Assembly (NCBI RefSeq): GCF_963664555.1
Contig: NZ_OY761461.1
Span: 3,885,769-3,949,768, forward strand
Direction: 5' to 3'
Source of the DNA: Labilibaculum sp.
GTDB taxonomy: Bacteria; Bacteroidota; Bacteroidia; Bacteroidales; Marinifilaceae
DNA: 64,000 nt
The notes beneath the pieces were generated by a model that did no database searches, was not told the origin of the DNA, and saw only the letters and a list, made by a program, of their open reading frames with translations. Shown piece by piece: positions 35,303 to 44,249 of this stretch; the stretch's first letter is position 1; every line of letters begins with the position of its first letter. Made by a program: the position numbers and the translations under genes.

Positions 35303-38300
35303 TTAGAATCCTAATGTAATGTTAAATCCATAAGATCTAGTTGTTGGGTAAGATGCATTTGCAACACCTTGTCTGTTTCCAGAACTTTGACCAGTTTCAG
35401 GGTCAAAACCAGGAGTATTCTTATGTAGAATTAACAGGTTACGTCCAATCGCCGAAATAACAGCTTTAGACAAGAAAGTTTTGCTTATTAAAGATTTTGG
35501 TAGAGAATAAGATAAAGCTACCTCTCTTAACTTAACATATGATGCATCATAAATGTAACGAGCAGTAGGTGTTCGTCCATAATACTGATCTCCGCCCCAA
35601 GAATCTGCTCTTGCAAAAGTTGTGTTTGGTGTTCCATCTGCATATACAGCTTCGGCATGTAAAATACCTCCACCATCAGCAACCGCATCACGCTTAGGAT
35701 TACCCAATGAATTTAAACCTGCAGTTTCTTTGTACAAACCTGTAGCCAAACCATACTTACGGTCAACAGAATAAATATCACCACCTTGTTGAATGTCAAT
35801 CAAAGCACGAAGAGAAATACCTTTATAATTAAAGGTGTTGGTTATACCGGCATTCCAGTCAGGCTGAATATTACCAATAACTAAATCAGTATCATCTGTT
35901 TTAAGGTAATATCCACTAGCACTAACAGTTTTCTTACCATTGGTATAAACAAAGTCTGTACCTTTAATTACACCAAATGGCTGACCTACTGCAGCGTTTA
36001 CGGTAACATCCCATGCTGAAGTAATAAGCACATTAGTTAATCCTGCATACAATTCCTTCACTGTATTTTCATTCTTAGACCAATTCACATTCATATTCCA
36101 GGAAAAATCACCTGTTTTAAGAGGGGTACCTGTTAACTGAATCTCCCATCCTTTATTTTCAACTTCTCCTGAATTTACAATAACACTTTGACGACCACTA
36201 GCAGGAGTTACAAGAGCAGGCATAATCTGATCAAAAGTATTTGCTTTGTAGTATGCAACATCAAAACCTAAACGACCTTGGAATAAAGAAGCTTCCCATC
36301 CAAGTTCCCATGATTTAGTTCTTTCTTCTTTAAGAACCGGATTTTGCTGTTGATGATTTACAGAATAAATAGAGTTATCTCCCCAGTTTGCGTAGTTCGT
36401 ATAAGCAGATAAAATACGATAAGGATTTGTACCACTACCAACCTCAGCATAATTAGCTCTAAGCTTTGAAAAAGTAAGAAAACTCAAGTCTTTAAGACTC
36501 CCTAGTTCCGACAAAATAATATTACCTGATATTGCAGGATAATTAAAAGCTCTATCTCCTTTTGGTAAAGTAGATGATTCATCTCTTCGGAAAGATCCTT
36601 CCAGATAAACCATGTTTTTATACCCAACAGACACATTAGCATAAACACTTTTAATATTGCTCTCTCTTAGAGTCTCTGTAGGAGAATTCGCAACAGTTGT
36701 ATTACTAACAGTATACAAGCCAGGAACAACTAATCCACCAGAAGTTGAAGAAAAAATAGTAGATACGGTATTTTCTCTATAACCAGCTCCAGCTAATCCG
36801 GCAATGCTAAAATCATTAATCTGTTTCTTGAAAGTCAACATCAAGTCTGAGTTCAATTCTTTAAAGGTTCTTCTGTAATTAGAATAAAGGGAAGTAGCAT
36901 TAGAACCAATTGCATTTCTTTCATTTTGTTCTTCACTATAATAATCTAACGTATTTCTCCAACTTAGCGAGAACATATCATTAAACTTATAAGACAAGGT
37001 TGTAAAACCGTACAAACGATCTCTTTCATCCTCTTCATAATTCTTATAACGAGTCCAATATGGATTGTTTGCATAAATTGGATTCAAATTTGTCGGACTA
37101 CTGGCATTCCATGTACGTTGATCTCCATCAGCAGACATGTAATTAGCCTTCATACGATCAAAGTTAAGGTTAGTCTGGAACCACTGTGCAAAATTTTGCA
37201 TAGGATTATTATCATCATAACCTGTACCATAACGACCTTTCCCTTTAGTATTCACATAATTTCCACTAAACTCAGCCGTTAATTTCTCTGACAAATCATA
37301 TTTTGAACGGAATGTAAGCGAGTTCTTTTTAATTTTACTATTAGGAAGAATACCAGACTCATCTGAATTAGTAAAACTTAAACGGAAAGTAAAATCATCT
37401 TTTCCACCTTCTAAAGCAATACTATTTACATTTTTAACTCCAGTTTCGAAAAAATCGTAAACCTTTGACTTTGCACCAACCCAAGGACGAGTTTCTCCAT
37501 AGTTATCTGCCAATGGATCCAAAGCATCCCAATGAACTACTTGTAAATTAGGATCGAATTTTGGCCCCCAAGAAGCATCATCATTAACATTAACCACATT
37601 GTGTCCATTAATAGCATTCGGAAAACTCCAATCCTGACTGTATCCAGCACCATATTCGTACTGATATTCCGGCATTGTGTTCTTGTTAATAGTACTAAAT
37701 GTAACACCACTATTTACAGTAACTCCAATTCCTTTTTGTTGTTTTCCTTTTTTGGTTGTAATTAAGATAACTCCGTTAGAAGCTCTAGAACCATAAAGAG
37801 CAGTTGCCGCTGCACCTTTCAACACAGATACATTCTCAATGTCTTCCGGGTTAATATCCGCTGCAGCATTACCGTAGTCATATCCACCCCAACCAGCTTG
37901 CTGATTTACAGTATTCGTGTTACTGTTATCAACTGGAACTCCATCTACAACGAAAAGTGCCTGGTTATTTCCAGTAATCGAAGCTGATCCACGAATTACA
38001 ACATTAGCAGATCCTCCCATAGTATTAGCTTGTCTAACTTGTACTCCAGCTACTTTTCCAGAAAGAGAATTTACAATATTAGATTCTTTAGCTTCACTCA
38101 TCTCGTTTCCACCAATTTCAGTCACTGCATACCCAAGGGACTTTTTCTCACGGGTAACACCTAAAGCCGTAACAACAACTTCATCCATACCAATAGATTC
38201 AGTTTCCATTACAACGTTAATGACAGTTCTGTCACCAACTTTAATTTCCTGGGTAACCATACCAACAAAACTAATCAACAATACATCTGTAGATTTAGCT

Positions 38301-38491
38301 TCCAGGGAATATCGTCCGTCAATATCAGTACTGGCACCAATAGTAGTACCTTTTAAAACAACAGATACTCCGGGCATGCCCAGACCATCTTCAGCACTGG
38401 TAATAGTACCAGAAATCTGCTTGCTTTGCGCATTTACTACTTGCATTCCCATAAAAATGAGCAATACAAATAGTCCAATCATTTTTTTCAT
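35303..38491 (-). CDS. SusC/RagA-like TonB-dependent transporter
   Basis: Outer-membrane importer of 1062 residues. Signal peptide at 1-21, a carboxypeptidase-regulatory-like domain (about 22-105), the TonB contact region MDEVVVTALGVTREKKSLGY, a plug (about 120-235: VVIRGSASITGNNQALFVVD, GVILITTKKG) and the barrel ending YPTTRSYGFNITLGF. It has no STN domain, consistent with the lack of a sigma/anti-sigma pair. It forms a unit with the SusD-like gene downstream. Two dyad symmetries lie in its long upstream region. Confidence 0.95.
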   Translation of the reverse strand: MKKMIGLFVLLIFMGMQVVNAQSKQISGTITSAEDGLGMPGVSVVLKGTTIGASTDIDGRYSLEAKSTDVLLISFVGMVTQEIKVGDRTVINVVMETESIGMDEVVVTALGVTREKKSLGYAVTEIGGNEMSEAKESNIVNSLSGKVAGVQVRQANTMGGSANVVIRGSASITGNNQALFVVDGVPVDNSNTNTVNQQAGWGGYDYGNAAADINPEDIENVSVLKGAAATALYGSRASNGVILITTKKGKQQKGIGVTVNSGVTFSTINKNTMPEYQYEYGAGYSQDWSFPNAINGHNVVNVNDDASWGPKFDPNLQVVHWDALDPLADNYGETRPWVGAKSKVYDFFETGVKNVNSIALEGGKDDFTFRLSFTNSDESGILPNSKIKKNSLTFRSKYDLSEKLTAEFSGNYVNTKGKGRYGTGYDDNNPMQNFAQWFQTNLNFDRMKANYMSADGDQRTWNASSPTNLNPIYANNPYWTRYKNYEEDERDRLYGFTTLSYKFNDMFSLSWRNTLDYYSEEQNERNAIGSNATSLYSNYRRTFKELNSDLMLTFKKQINDFSIAGLAGAGYRENTVSTIFSSTSGGLVVPGLYTVSNTTVANSPTETLRESNIKSVYANVSVGYKNMVYLEGSFRRDESSTLPKGDRAFNYPAISGNIILSELGSLKDLSFLTFSKLRANYAEVGSGTNPYRILSAYTNYANWGDNSIYSVNHQQQNPVLKEERTKSWELGWEASLFQGRLGFDVAYYKANTFDQIMPALVTPASGRQSVIVNSGEVENKGWEIQLTGTPLKTGDFSWNMNVNWSKNENTVKELYAGLTNVLITSAWDVTVNAAVGQPFGVIKGTDFVYTNGKKTVSASGYYLKTDDTDLVIGNIQPDWNAGITNTFNYKGISLRALIDIQQGGDIYSVDRKYGLATGLYKETAGLNSLGNPKRDAVADGGGILHAEAVYADGTPNTTFARADSWGGDQYYGRTPTARYIYDASYVKLREVALSYSLPKSLISKTFLSKAVISAIGRNLLILHKNTPGFDPETGQSSGNRQGVANASYPTTRSYGFNITLGF

Positions 38492-38977
38492 AAAAAAAAC
38501 TTTTTAGTTAGTAATTAAGTAAAGATGCAAAATGGTTAATGGTAATTCTAGATCTTAAAAATAGCATTAAAAAAGCTTTTAACAAAAATTAACACACTTT
38601 TAACACTTTTTCAAGATATGACTTATGTCATGTTTTAGTGTGTTTTTCGTAAATTATCCTAGATAATTCAATTGAAAGTATTGTTTATTGACTTTTAAAA
38701 ATCAACACTATAGCTTAAAAAAAGAACAACATATTTAAACTCAAAAAAAAAAATAAAAAAAATATGTTTTTTTTTAAGAAAAACACGACTAAACTTCAAA
38801 AATAAGAGTTTTTCAACCAACACCCCAGTTTAAAATAAGCAATCGCAAGAAAAACAACAACAACTTCTCACTACACCACAACAGAGAAAGGGGTGTCAAT
38901 GTGAAAAATAAAAAAAACATGAAAATCAACATCATTAAAAAATTGAATGGAATTTCTTAACAAATTTCATAATTTGC
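38492..38977. other. Long divergent regulatory region (RagA-like gene / pepD)
   Basis: About 490 bases without genes and very AT-rich, with long A and T tracts around 38743-38776. Two dyads stand out: ATGAC-TTAT-GTCAT (38618-38631) and AATTATC-CTA-GATAATT (38652-38668). Both are suitably placed upstream of the minus-strand importer operon to be operators; no regulator gene is adjacent. Confidence 0.45.
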
Positions 38978-38985
38978 TACATTTG
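38978..38985 (+). promoter_or_regulatory. -7 element of pepD
   Basis: TACATTTG matches TAnnTTTG, 17 bases before the pepD start; no clear -33 element. Confidence 0.45.
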
Positions 38986-39002
38986 GTAAAATTTAAGCAA
39001 CA

Positions 39003-40466
39003 ATGAAAAAAATACTCGCAGAATTACAACCCACCGAAATTTGGAACCATTTCGAAGATATTTGTCAAATTCCAAGACCTTCAAAAAAAGAAGATCAAAT
39101 AATTGACTTCCTTCTTGAATTCGGAAAAAAACACAACTTACCAACAAAAAGAGACGAGATTGGGAATGTGTTAATCAGCAAACCAGCTACTCCCGGAAAA
39201 GAGAACCTAAAGACGATTGTTTTGCAATCGCATATGGATATGGTTTGTGAAAAGAATAATGAAACAATTCATAATTTTGATAAGGATCCTATAATTCCAT
39301 GGATTGATAATGGATGGGTGAAAGCAAAAGGCACAACACTAGGTGCAGATGATGGTATTGGAATGGCTGCAGAAATGGCACTTCTTACCTCTGGTAATAT
39401 TGAACATGGCCCTATTGAATGTCTCTTTACTGTTGATGAAGAGACAGGTTTATCAGGTGCATTTGCCTTAGAATCAGGCTTTTTTGATGGCGAAATACTA
39501 TTAAATCTTGATTCGGAAGATGAAGGTGAGATATTTATTGGCTGTGCGGGAGGTATTGATACCTTAGCAACAATGGAATATACCAAGGAAGATGTTCCAA
39601 ATGGACATTTTTCAGTACGAATTGATGTAAAAGGTCTTCTTGGCGGGCATTCAGGAGATGAAATTAATAAAGGTCGTGGAAATTCAAACAAAATTTTGAA
39701 TCGCTTTCTTTGGCAAATAAATAAAAAATATAGTATTCGTATTGCCTGTTTTGAAGGAGGAAATTTAAGAAACGCTATTCCTCGTGAGGCCTACGCTATT
39801 CTTACCCTTCCTTCTGAATTCAAAGAAAATATCCGTGTTGATCTGAATATTTACGCAACAGAAATGGAAGAGGTTTGGCAAATTACTGAACCTAAATTAA
39901 AAATCTCTCTTGAATCTACCGACAAACCAACTTTTGTTATTGATCAAGAAAGCTCTTCAAACCTAATGGATGCTATATATGCCTGTCCTCATGGTGTATT
40001 TTCCATGAGTTCGAAAATGCCTGGCATGGTTGAAACTTCAACAAACTTAGCTTCTATAAAATTTTTAGACGATAATAAAATTCAAATTACCACATCACAA
40101 AGAAGTGATGTGGATAGTGAAAAATACAACATCGCTCAAATGGTTGGCACATGTCTGACAATGGCAAATGCAAAAATTGTACATTCCGATGGATATCCTG
40201 GATGGGCTCCAAACCCTTCATCAGAAATACTTACTATTGCGGTAAATTCCTACAAAAAGCTTTTTGGAGTTGATCCTGTTGTCCGTTCTATTCACGCAGG
40301 ACTTGAATGTGGTCTTTTTCTTGAAAAATATCCGAATATGGATATGATCTCATTTGGCCCTACACTCAAGGACGTACATTCTCCTGATGAAAGGATTAAT
40401 ATTAAAACAGTAGATAAGTTTTGGAAACATCTTCTTGACATCCTAAATAATGCTCCTTTGAAGTAA
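39003..40466 (+). CDS. pepD: Aminoacyl-histidine dipeptidase (M20)
   Basis: Cytoplasmic zinc dipeptidase of 487 residues cleaving a broad range of dipeptides including X-His (carnosinase type). M20 landmarks: LQSHMDMVCE (metal His/Asp), GADDGIGMA (bridging Asp), DEETGLSGA (catalytic and metal-binding Glu), the dimerisation/substrate segment GLLGGHSGDEINKGRGN, and the final histidine in DVHSPDERI. The length matches E. coli PepD. Divergent from the RagAB-like pair, so import of peptides and their hydrolysis may be linked. Followed by a strong terminator. Confidence 0.95.
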   Translation: MKKILAELQPTEIWNHFEDICQIPRPSKKEDQIIDFLLEFGKKHNLPTKRDEIGNVLISKPATPGKENLKTIVLQSHMDMVCEKNNETIHNFDKDPIIPWIDNGWVKAKGTTLGADDGIGMAAEMALLTSGNIEHGPIECLFTVDEETGLSGAFALESGFFDGEILLNLDSEDEGEIFIGCAGGIDTLATMEYTKEDVPNGHFSVRIDVKGLLGGHSGDEINKGRGNSNKILNRFLWQINKKYSIRIACFEGGNLRNAIPREAYAILTLPSEFKENIRVDLNIYATEMEEVWQITEPKLKISLESTDKPTFVIDQESSSNLMDAIYACPHGVFSMSSKMPGMVETSTNLASIKFLDDNKIQITTSQRSDVDSEKYNIAQMVGTCLTMANAKIVHSDGYPGWAPNPSSEILTIAVNSYKKLFGVDPVVRSIHAGLECGLFLEKYPNMDMISFGPTLKDVHSPDERINIKTVDKFWKHLLDILNNAPLK

Positions 40467-40492
40467 AAGAAATATATCCTTTCCGACACCAC

Positions 40493-40532
40493 AAAAACGG
40501 CAATTCTAAATTCAGAATTGCCGTTTTTTTTT
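40493..40532 (+). terminator. Terminator after pepD
   Basis: AAAAACGGCAATTCT (40493-40507) pairs with AGAATTGCCGTTTTT (40513-40527), followed by more T's. Confidence 0.9.
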
Positions 40533-40574
40533 ATACCTTCAATTAATTAAATCCATTTACATAGAACAAATGGC

Positions 40575-41372
40575 ATGGCTGAACTATTTGCTAATCTTCA
40601 GGAAATGGATATTTACTCCTTTCCCATTATATGTTTACTTTTACTGGCCGGATTTGCTGTGGGTTTTATCAATACGATTGCTGGAAGCGGAACCGTAATC
40701 TCCTATTCCTTATTCATGCTTTTAGGACTCTCTGCTCCATTTGCCAATGGAACAATTCGATTTGGTGTGATCATGCAAACACTGGTAGCCTCCTACAATT
40801 TCAAAAAACAAAATGTTTTAGAACTAAAAAAAGGTATTCTACTAGCCTTACCTACAGTTCTTGGATCTGTTTTAGGAGCACAGATTGCAATAAACATCAA
40901 CAAAGATCTATTTGAGATATTAATAGCCGGAGTTATGCTTACAATGGGGCTCTTCTTATTTTTCAAGCCGAATCAATGGCTTGCAGGCTCTAAAATACTT
41001 CAAAACAAACAATTCGGATCCAAGCAATTCACAATCTTCTTTGCAATTGGTATTTATGGAGGATTCATTCATATCGGTGTAGGAATTTTTTTAATTGGCA
41101 TACTAGTTCTGGAAATGGGTTACGACCTGATTAAAGCAAATGCCTTAAAAGTTTTTATTGTTTTACTATACAGTCCCTTTGCACTGATCGTTTTCATGAT
41201 GAATGATCAAATACATTATGGCATTGGTGCCATTGCTGCTATTGGGAATATATTTGGAGGCTACACAGCTTCACATTTTGCAGTAAATTGGGGTGCCAAT
41301 TTCATTAGATGGATACTAATGCTGATCATTCTTATTTTTGGCATCCAATCATTAAACCTATTTAATCTTTAA
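40575..41372 (+). CDS. TSUP/TauE-SafE family membrane permease
   Basis: Integral membrane protein of 265 residues with about eight hydrophobic helices. The first contains the family pattern LLLAGFAVGFINTIAGSGTV, repeated in weaker form in the second half around GGFIHIGVGIF, as expected from the internal duplication of TSUP proteins. Members export or import sulfite, sulfoacetate or other small organosulfur anions, but substrate cannot be assigned. It stands alone between two terminator/promoter regions. Confidence 0.9.
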   Translation: MAELFANLQEMDIYSFPIICLLLLAGFAVGFINTIAGSGTVISYSLFMLLGLSAPFANGTIRFGVIMQTLVASYNFKKQNVLELKKGILLALPTVLGSVLGAQIAININKDLFEILIAGVMLTMGLFLFFKPNQWLAGSKILQNKQFGSKQFTIFFAIGIYGGFIHIGVGIFLIGILVLEMGYDLIKANALKVFIVLLYSPFALIVFMMNDQIHYGIGAIAAIGNIFGGYTASHFAVNWGANFIRWILMLIILIFGIQSLNLFNL

Positions 41373-41515
41373 TTATAAACCATTGACAACAAAATACAAT
41401 ACATTGATCAAGTAGTTGTATTGGCACTCCTTTTTCACAAGCCAATACCCTCTTAATTTCTTTCCAAAATTGGATAAAAAGAGTAGTTTTGTAGGCAATT
41501 TTTAATGACTAGGAA

Positions 41516-42295
41516 GTGAAGCAGGAAGTCTACAATAGTATAGAAACATGGTTTAACAGCTATGTTGCAGGTTTTGAAAATGAGATCGAAGAAATTAAGT
41601 CTAATATTAATTTGAAACGAAATCATTCATTTCGTGTAGTTAATTTAATTAAGGAACTTGGTGATGAATCCGGTTTGGATGAGTCTGATGTGATCTTGGC
41701 ACAAATCTCTGCATTATTACATGACGTTGGCAGATTTGAGCAGTTGACTAAGTTTGGAACATTCTCCGACACAGAGGAAATAAATCATATCCAACTTGGC
41801 ATCTCAACCATCACCGAAAACAATCTTTTATCGGAGCTTACTGAGGAAGAAACAAATGTGGTAATTGAAAGTATTAAAAACCACAATGAATTACTTCTTC
41901 CAAAATCAATTGATCCAAAGCTTTTGCCTTTTATTCAAATCTTAAGAGATGCTGATAAAATAGATATTCTTAGTATTGTCTCTGATTACTATTCAAACAA
42001 CAAACAGGGCAGCAACAAAAGACTCGAAATGGAATTATCGGATAAACCGGAAATCTCTAAAAAGCTATATCAAAACATTATTGACGAAAAACATGTTGAC
42101 TTTAAGGACGTGCTTACACTCAACGATCTAAAACTTTATCAGATGTCTTTAATTTTTGATCTTAAGTATAAAAAAAGCTTTAAAATAGTAAGTGAAAAGA
42201 CTTACTTAAAACAAATATTCGAAACGTTACCTAAAAAAGACCTAGTAATTGACATGTACAGGCAGATGAAGATATACCTTGAAAATCAGCTGTAA
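41516..42295 (+). CDS. HD-domain phosphohydrolase (GTG start)
   Basis: Soluble protein of 259 residues starting at GTG (41516) behind AGGAA. The HD motif is complete: His in RNHSFRVVNL, the pair in ALLHDVGRFEQ, a histidine in IKNHNE and an aspartate in LRDADKIDIL. This arrangement is that of metal-dependent phosphohydrolases or nucleotidases; no specific substrate is indicated. The C-terminal 90 residues are helical. TAGTTTTG (41484-41491) upstream fits TAnnTTTG. Confidence 0.88.
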   Translation: MKQEVYNSIETWFNSYVAGFENEIEEIKSNINLKRNHSFRVVNLIKELGDESGLDESDVILAQISALLHDVGRFEQLTKFGTFSDTEEINHIQLGISTITENNLLSELTEEETNVVIESIKNHNELLLPKSIDPKLLPFIQILRDADKIDILSIVSDYYSNNKQGSNKRLEMELSDKPEISKKLYQNIIDEKHVDFKDVLTLNDLKLYQMSLIFDLKYKKSFKIVSEKTYLKQIFETLPKKDLVIDMYRQMKIYLENQL

Positions 42296-42413
42296 TAAAC
42301 CATTCCTCGCCACCCTTATCTAGAACCATTTAAAATAACACCCTCAAATTTGATGGTTTAAATTGAATAATGTATATATTTACAGCAGATTATTATTAAT
42401 AAGAAGAAAAACA

Positions 42414-42638
42414 ATGAGGGATATAGTTTGTAACTGTCAGATGGTAGATAGAAAAACCATTGATAAGGCAATTCATGAGAAAAATTCAACTACAATTGAA
42501 GAGATTAGAAGATACACCGGAGCCAATACCGGTTGCGGGAAATGTATTAGTTACATCAACAGTATTTTAGATATTGAAGTTCCTAAAATTGCAGCGAAAG
42601 TAGAGAATTCAATACAAAGTAAATTTAAACTTTGGTAA
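42414..42638 (+). CDS. BFD-like [2Fe-2S]-binding protein
   Basis: Protein of 74 residues beginning at 42414 (MRDIVCNCQMVDRK); the upstream ATG at 42363 adds an unrelated hydrophobic stretch. The four cysteines Cys6, Cys8, Cys41 and Cys44 form the C-x-C ... C-x2-C pattern of the bacterioferritin-associated ferredoxin domain, with GANTGCGKC as its second half. It lacks other domains and is a stand-alone small iron-sulfur protein, perhaps an electron carrier or iron-release factor. Followed by a terminator. Confidence 0.85.
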   Translation: MRDIVCNCQMVDRKTIDKAIHEKNSTTIEEIRRYTGANTGCGKCISYINSILDIEVPKIAAKVENSIQSKFKLW

Positions 42639-42645
42639 AACAATA

Positions 42646-42679
42646 AAGCTTCGGAAACCCCGAAGCTTCTTTTTTTTTT
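42646..42679 (+). terminator. Terminator after the BFD-like gene
   Basis: AAGCTTCGG (42646-42654) pairs with CCGAAGCTT (42660-42668), followed by a long T run. It lies between convergent genes. Confidence 0.85.
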
Positions 42680-42695
42680 GATTCAATACTTCCTC

Positions 42696-44249
42696 CTATA
42701 AAACCTTTCTCACAACATCAATAACAGTTCCATCAACCCATTTTACAGCAGCTACAATCTCGTCGGATAAAATACATTCTTCCATAACACCGCATATTTC
42801 TTCAGCTTCCTTTTTCAATTCATGGATTGACTTAACCGGCAAATTGCTTTCCTTTAATTTTGCAATTAAATCTTTTCGCAAAGGGTTAATTGCTATTCCT
42901 CTTTCGGTAATAATTACATCAATTAATTCGCCTGGACCACAAATGGTTGTCACTTTTTCTCTAACAACCGAAATTCTATTTCGGAAAAGAGGTATGGGAA
43001 GAATTACAGTCTTGCTAAACAAACAATTTTGCCAACCACCTATGCCATGCAATAAATAGCCATCTGAATGAGTCACTACGTTCGCATTAAAATTAACATC
43101 AACCTCAGTCGCCCCTAAAATTGCGACATCAACCATTCCTGCAAAATTCCCTTTGCTGTGATAATTATAACTTGTGAAAGGACTGGTCCACACATGATTT
43201 GGATTTTCCCGCATAGACCTCACTCCTTCCAAATCGAAAGTTTGACCATCTAATATGTATTCTACAAATCCATCCTCAAGCATCTGAACCAGATATTTGT
43301 TACTACCCCCTCTGGCAAACCGGGCTTTTATGCATTTTTCTTTCATTATCTTACCAAAAAACTCACCAATGGCAAGCGCAGTTCCTCCGGCTCCGGCTTG
43401 AAAAGAAAATCCATCCTTAATAATTCCTGCCTCCTCACAAAATCGTGCTGTCAATTCTGCTATCAATAAACGATCAGGACTTTTCGTAATTTGTGTCGTA
43501 CCTGAAACAATTTTTTCGGGAATACCAATTTGATCCATTTCAACAGTAAAATCAACATAGTTTCCCTGAATTTGCCATGGGACACAAGGGAATGCGACCA
43601 TATTATCTGTGGCAACAATTACCCTATCAGCAAACTGAGAATCCGCCAAAGCAAATCCGAGTAAACCTGAAGCTGACTTACCGTTAAGACCATTTGCATT
43701 TCCAAAAGAATCAGCACAAGCCGCGCCAATAATGGTTATATCAATATGAACTTCTCCATCCTGAATAGCCTGATACCTTCCTCCATGAGAACGCAAAACA
43801 GCCACGCCCTTCATTTTACCTTCTGAACAATATTTACCCAGCGGACCATTCATACTTCCCTCAATGCGGGAAATGGTACCATCTTCCAAATATGGAATCA
43901 GATGTTCATGACAAGGAAATGATGCTGATGGAAACCAAATTAAATCCTTCACACCCATCTCATGCGCAATATCAAACACCTTGTTGGCCAACAAATCTCC
44001 ATCTCTAAAATGATGATGAGTGGAAATCCTCATACCATTAGCTAAACCTGCTTTTTGCAAGGCTTCTTTCAAATTCTTTACTTGCTTATTTCCATCAACA
44101 GGAAAATCTGCATTAGAAGAAATAAGAGAATTATACTTTCTTTTTTTAGGAATAAACTTTCCAACTCCCATATAAGGAATTGCCTCCTGCCCATTAATTT
44201 CCGTTGGAACCATTCGTCCAACAGCATTTTTAATCAATTTAACCGACAT
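42696..44249 (-). CDS. citF: Citrate lyase alpha subunit (citrate CoA-transferase)
   Basis: Subunit of 517 residues that exchanges the acetyl group of the acyl-carrier thioester for citrate. Recognisable CitF segments are RISTHHHFRDGD, GSMNGPLGKYCSEGKMKG, VLRSHGGRYQAIQDGEVHID, NANGLNGKSASGLLGFALAD and FQAGAGGTALAIGEFF. It overlaps the upstream citD-citE fusion gene by 11 bases, so the two are translationally coupled. Genes for the ligase CitC and the prosthetic-group enzymes CitX and CitG are not in the window. Confidence 0.95.
   Translation of the reverse strand: MSVKLIKNAVGRMVPTEINGQEAIPYMGVGKFIPKKRKYNSLISSNADFPVDGNKQVKNLKEALQKAGLANGMRISTHHHFRDGDLLANKVFDIAHEMGVKDLIWFPSASFPCHEHLIPYLEDGTISRIEGSMNGPLGKYCSEGKMKGVAVLRSHGGRYQAIQDGEVHIDITIIGAACADSFGNANGLNGKSASGLLGFALADSQFADRVIVATDNMVAFPCVPWQIQGNYVDFTVEMDQIGIPEKIVSGTTQITKSPDRLLIAELTARFCEEAGIIKDGFSFQAGAGGTALAIGEFFGKIMKEKCIKARFARGGSNKYLVQMLEDGFVEYILDGQTFDLEGVRSMRENPNHVWTSPFTSYNYHSKGNFAGMVDVAILGATEVDVNFNANVVTHSDGYLLHGIGGWQNCLFSKTVILPIPLFRNRISVVREKVTTICGPGELIDVIITERGIAINPLRKDLIAKLKESNLPVKSIHELKKEAEEICGVMEECILSDEIVAAVKWVDGTVIDVVRKVL

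Noticed and set aside
37917..38507. A 196-codon plus-strand frame antisense to the RagA-like gene.
   Set aside because: It mirrors the strongly conserved plug domain on the minus strand; the Ser/Thr/Pro-rich translation is typical of an antisense shadow.
38743..38776. Long A and T tracts as a terminator or phase-variable homopolymer.
   Set aside because: No stable hairpin precedes them and they are not within a coding region; treated as AT-rich promoter DNA.
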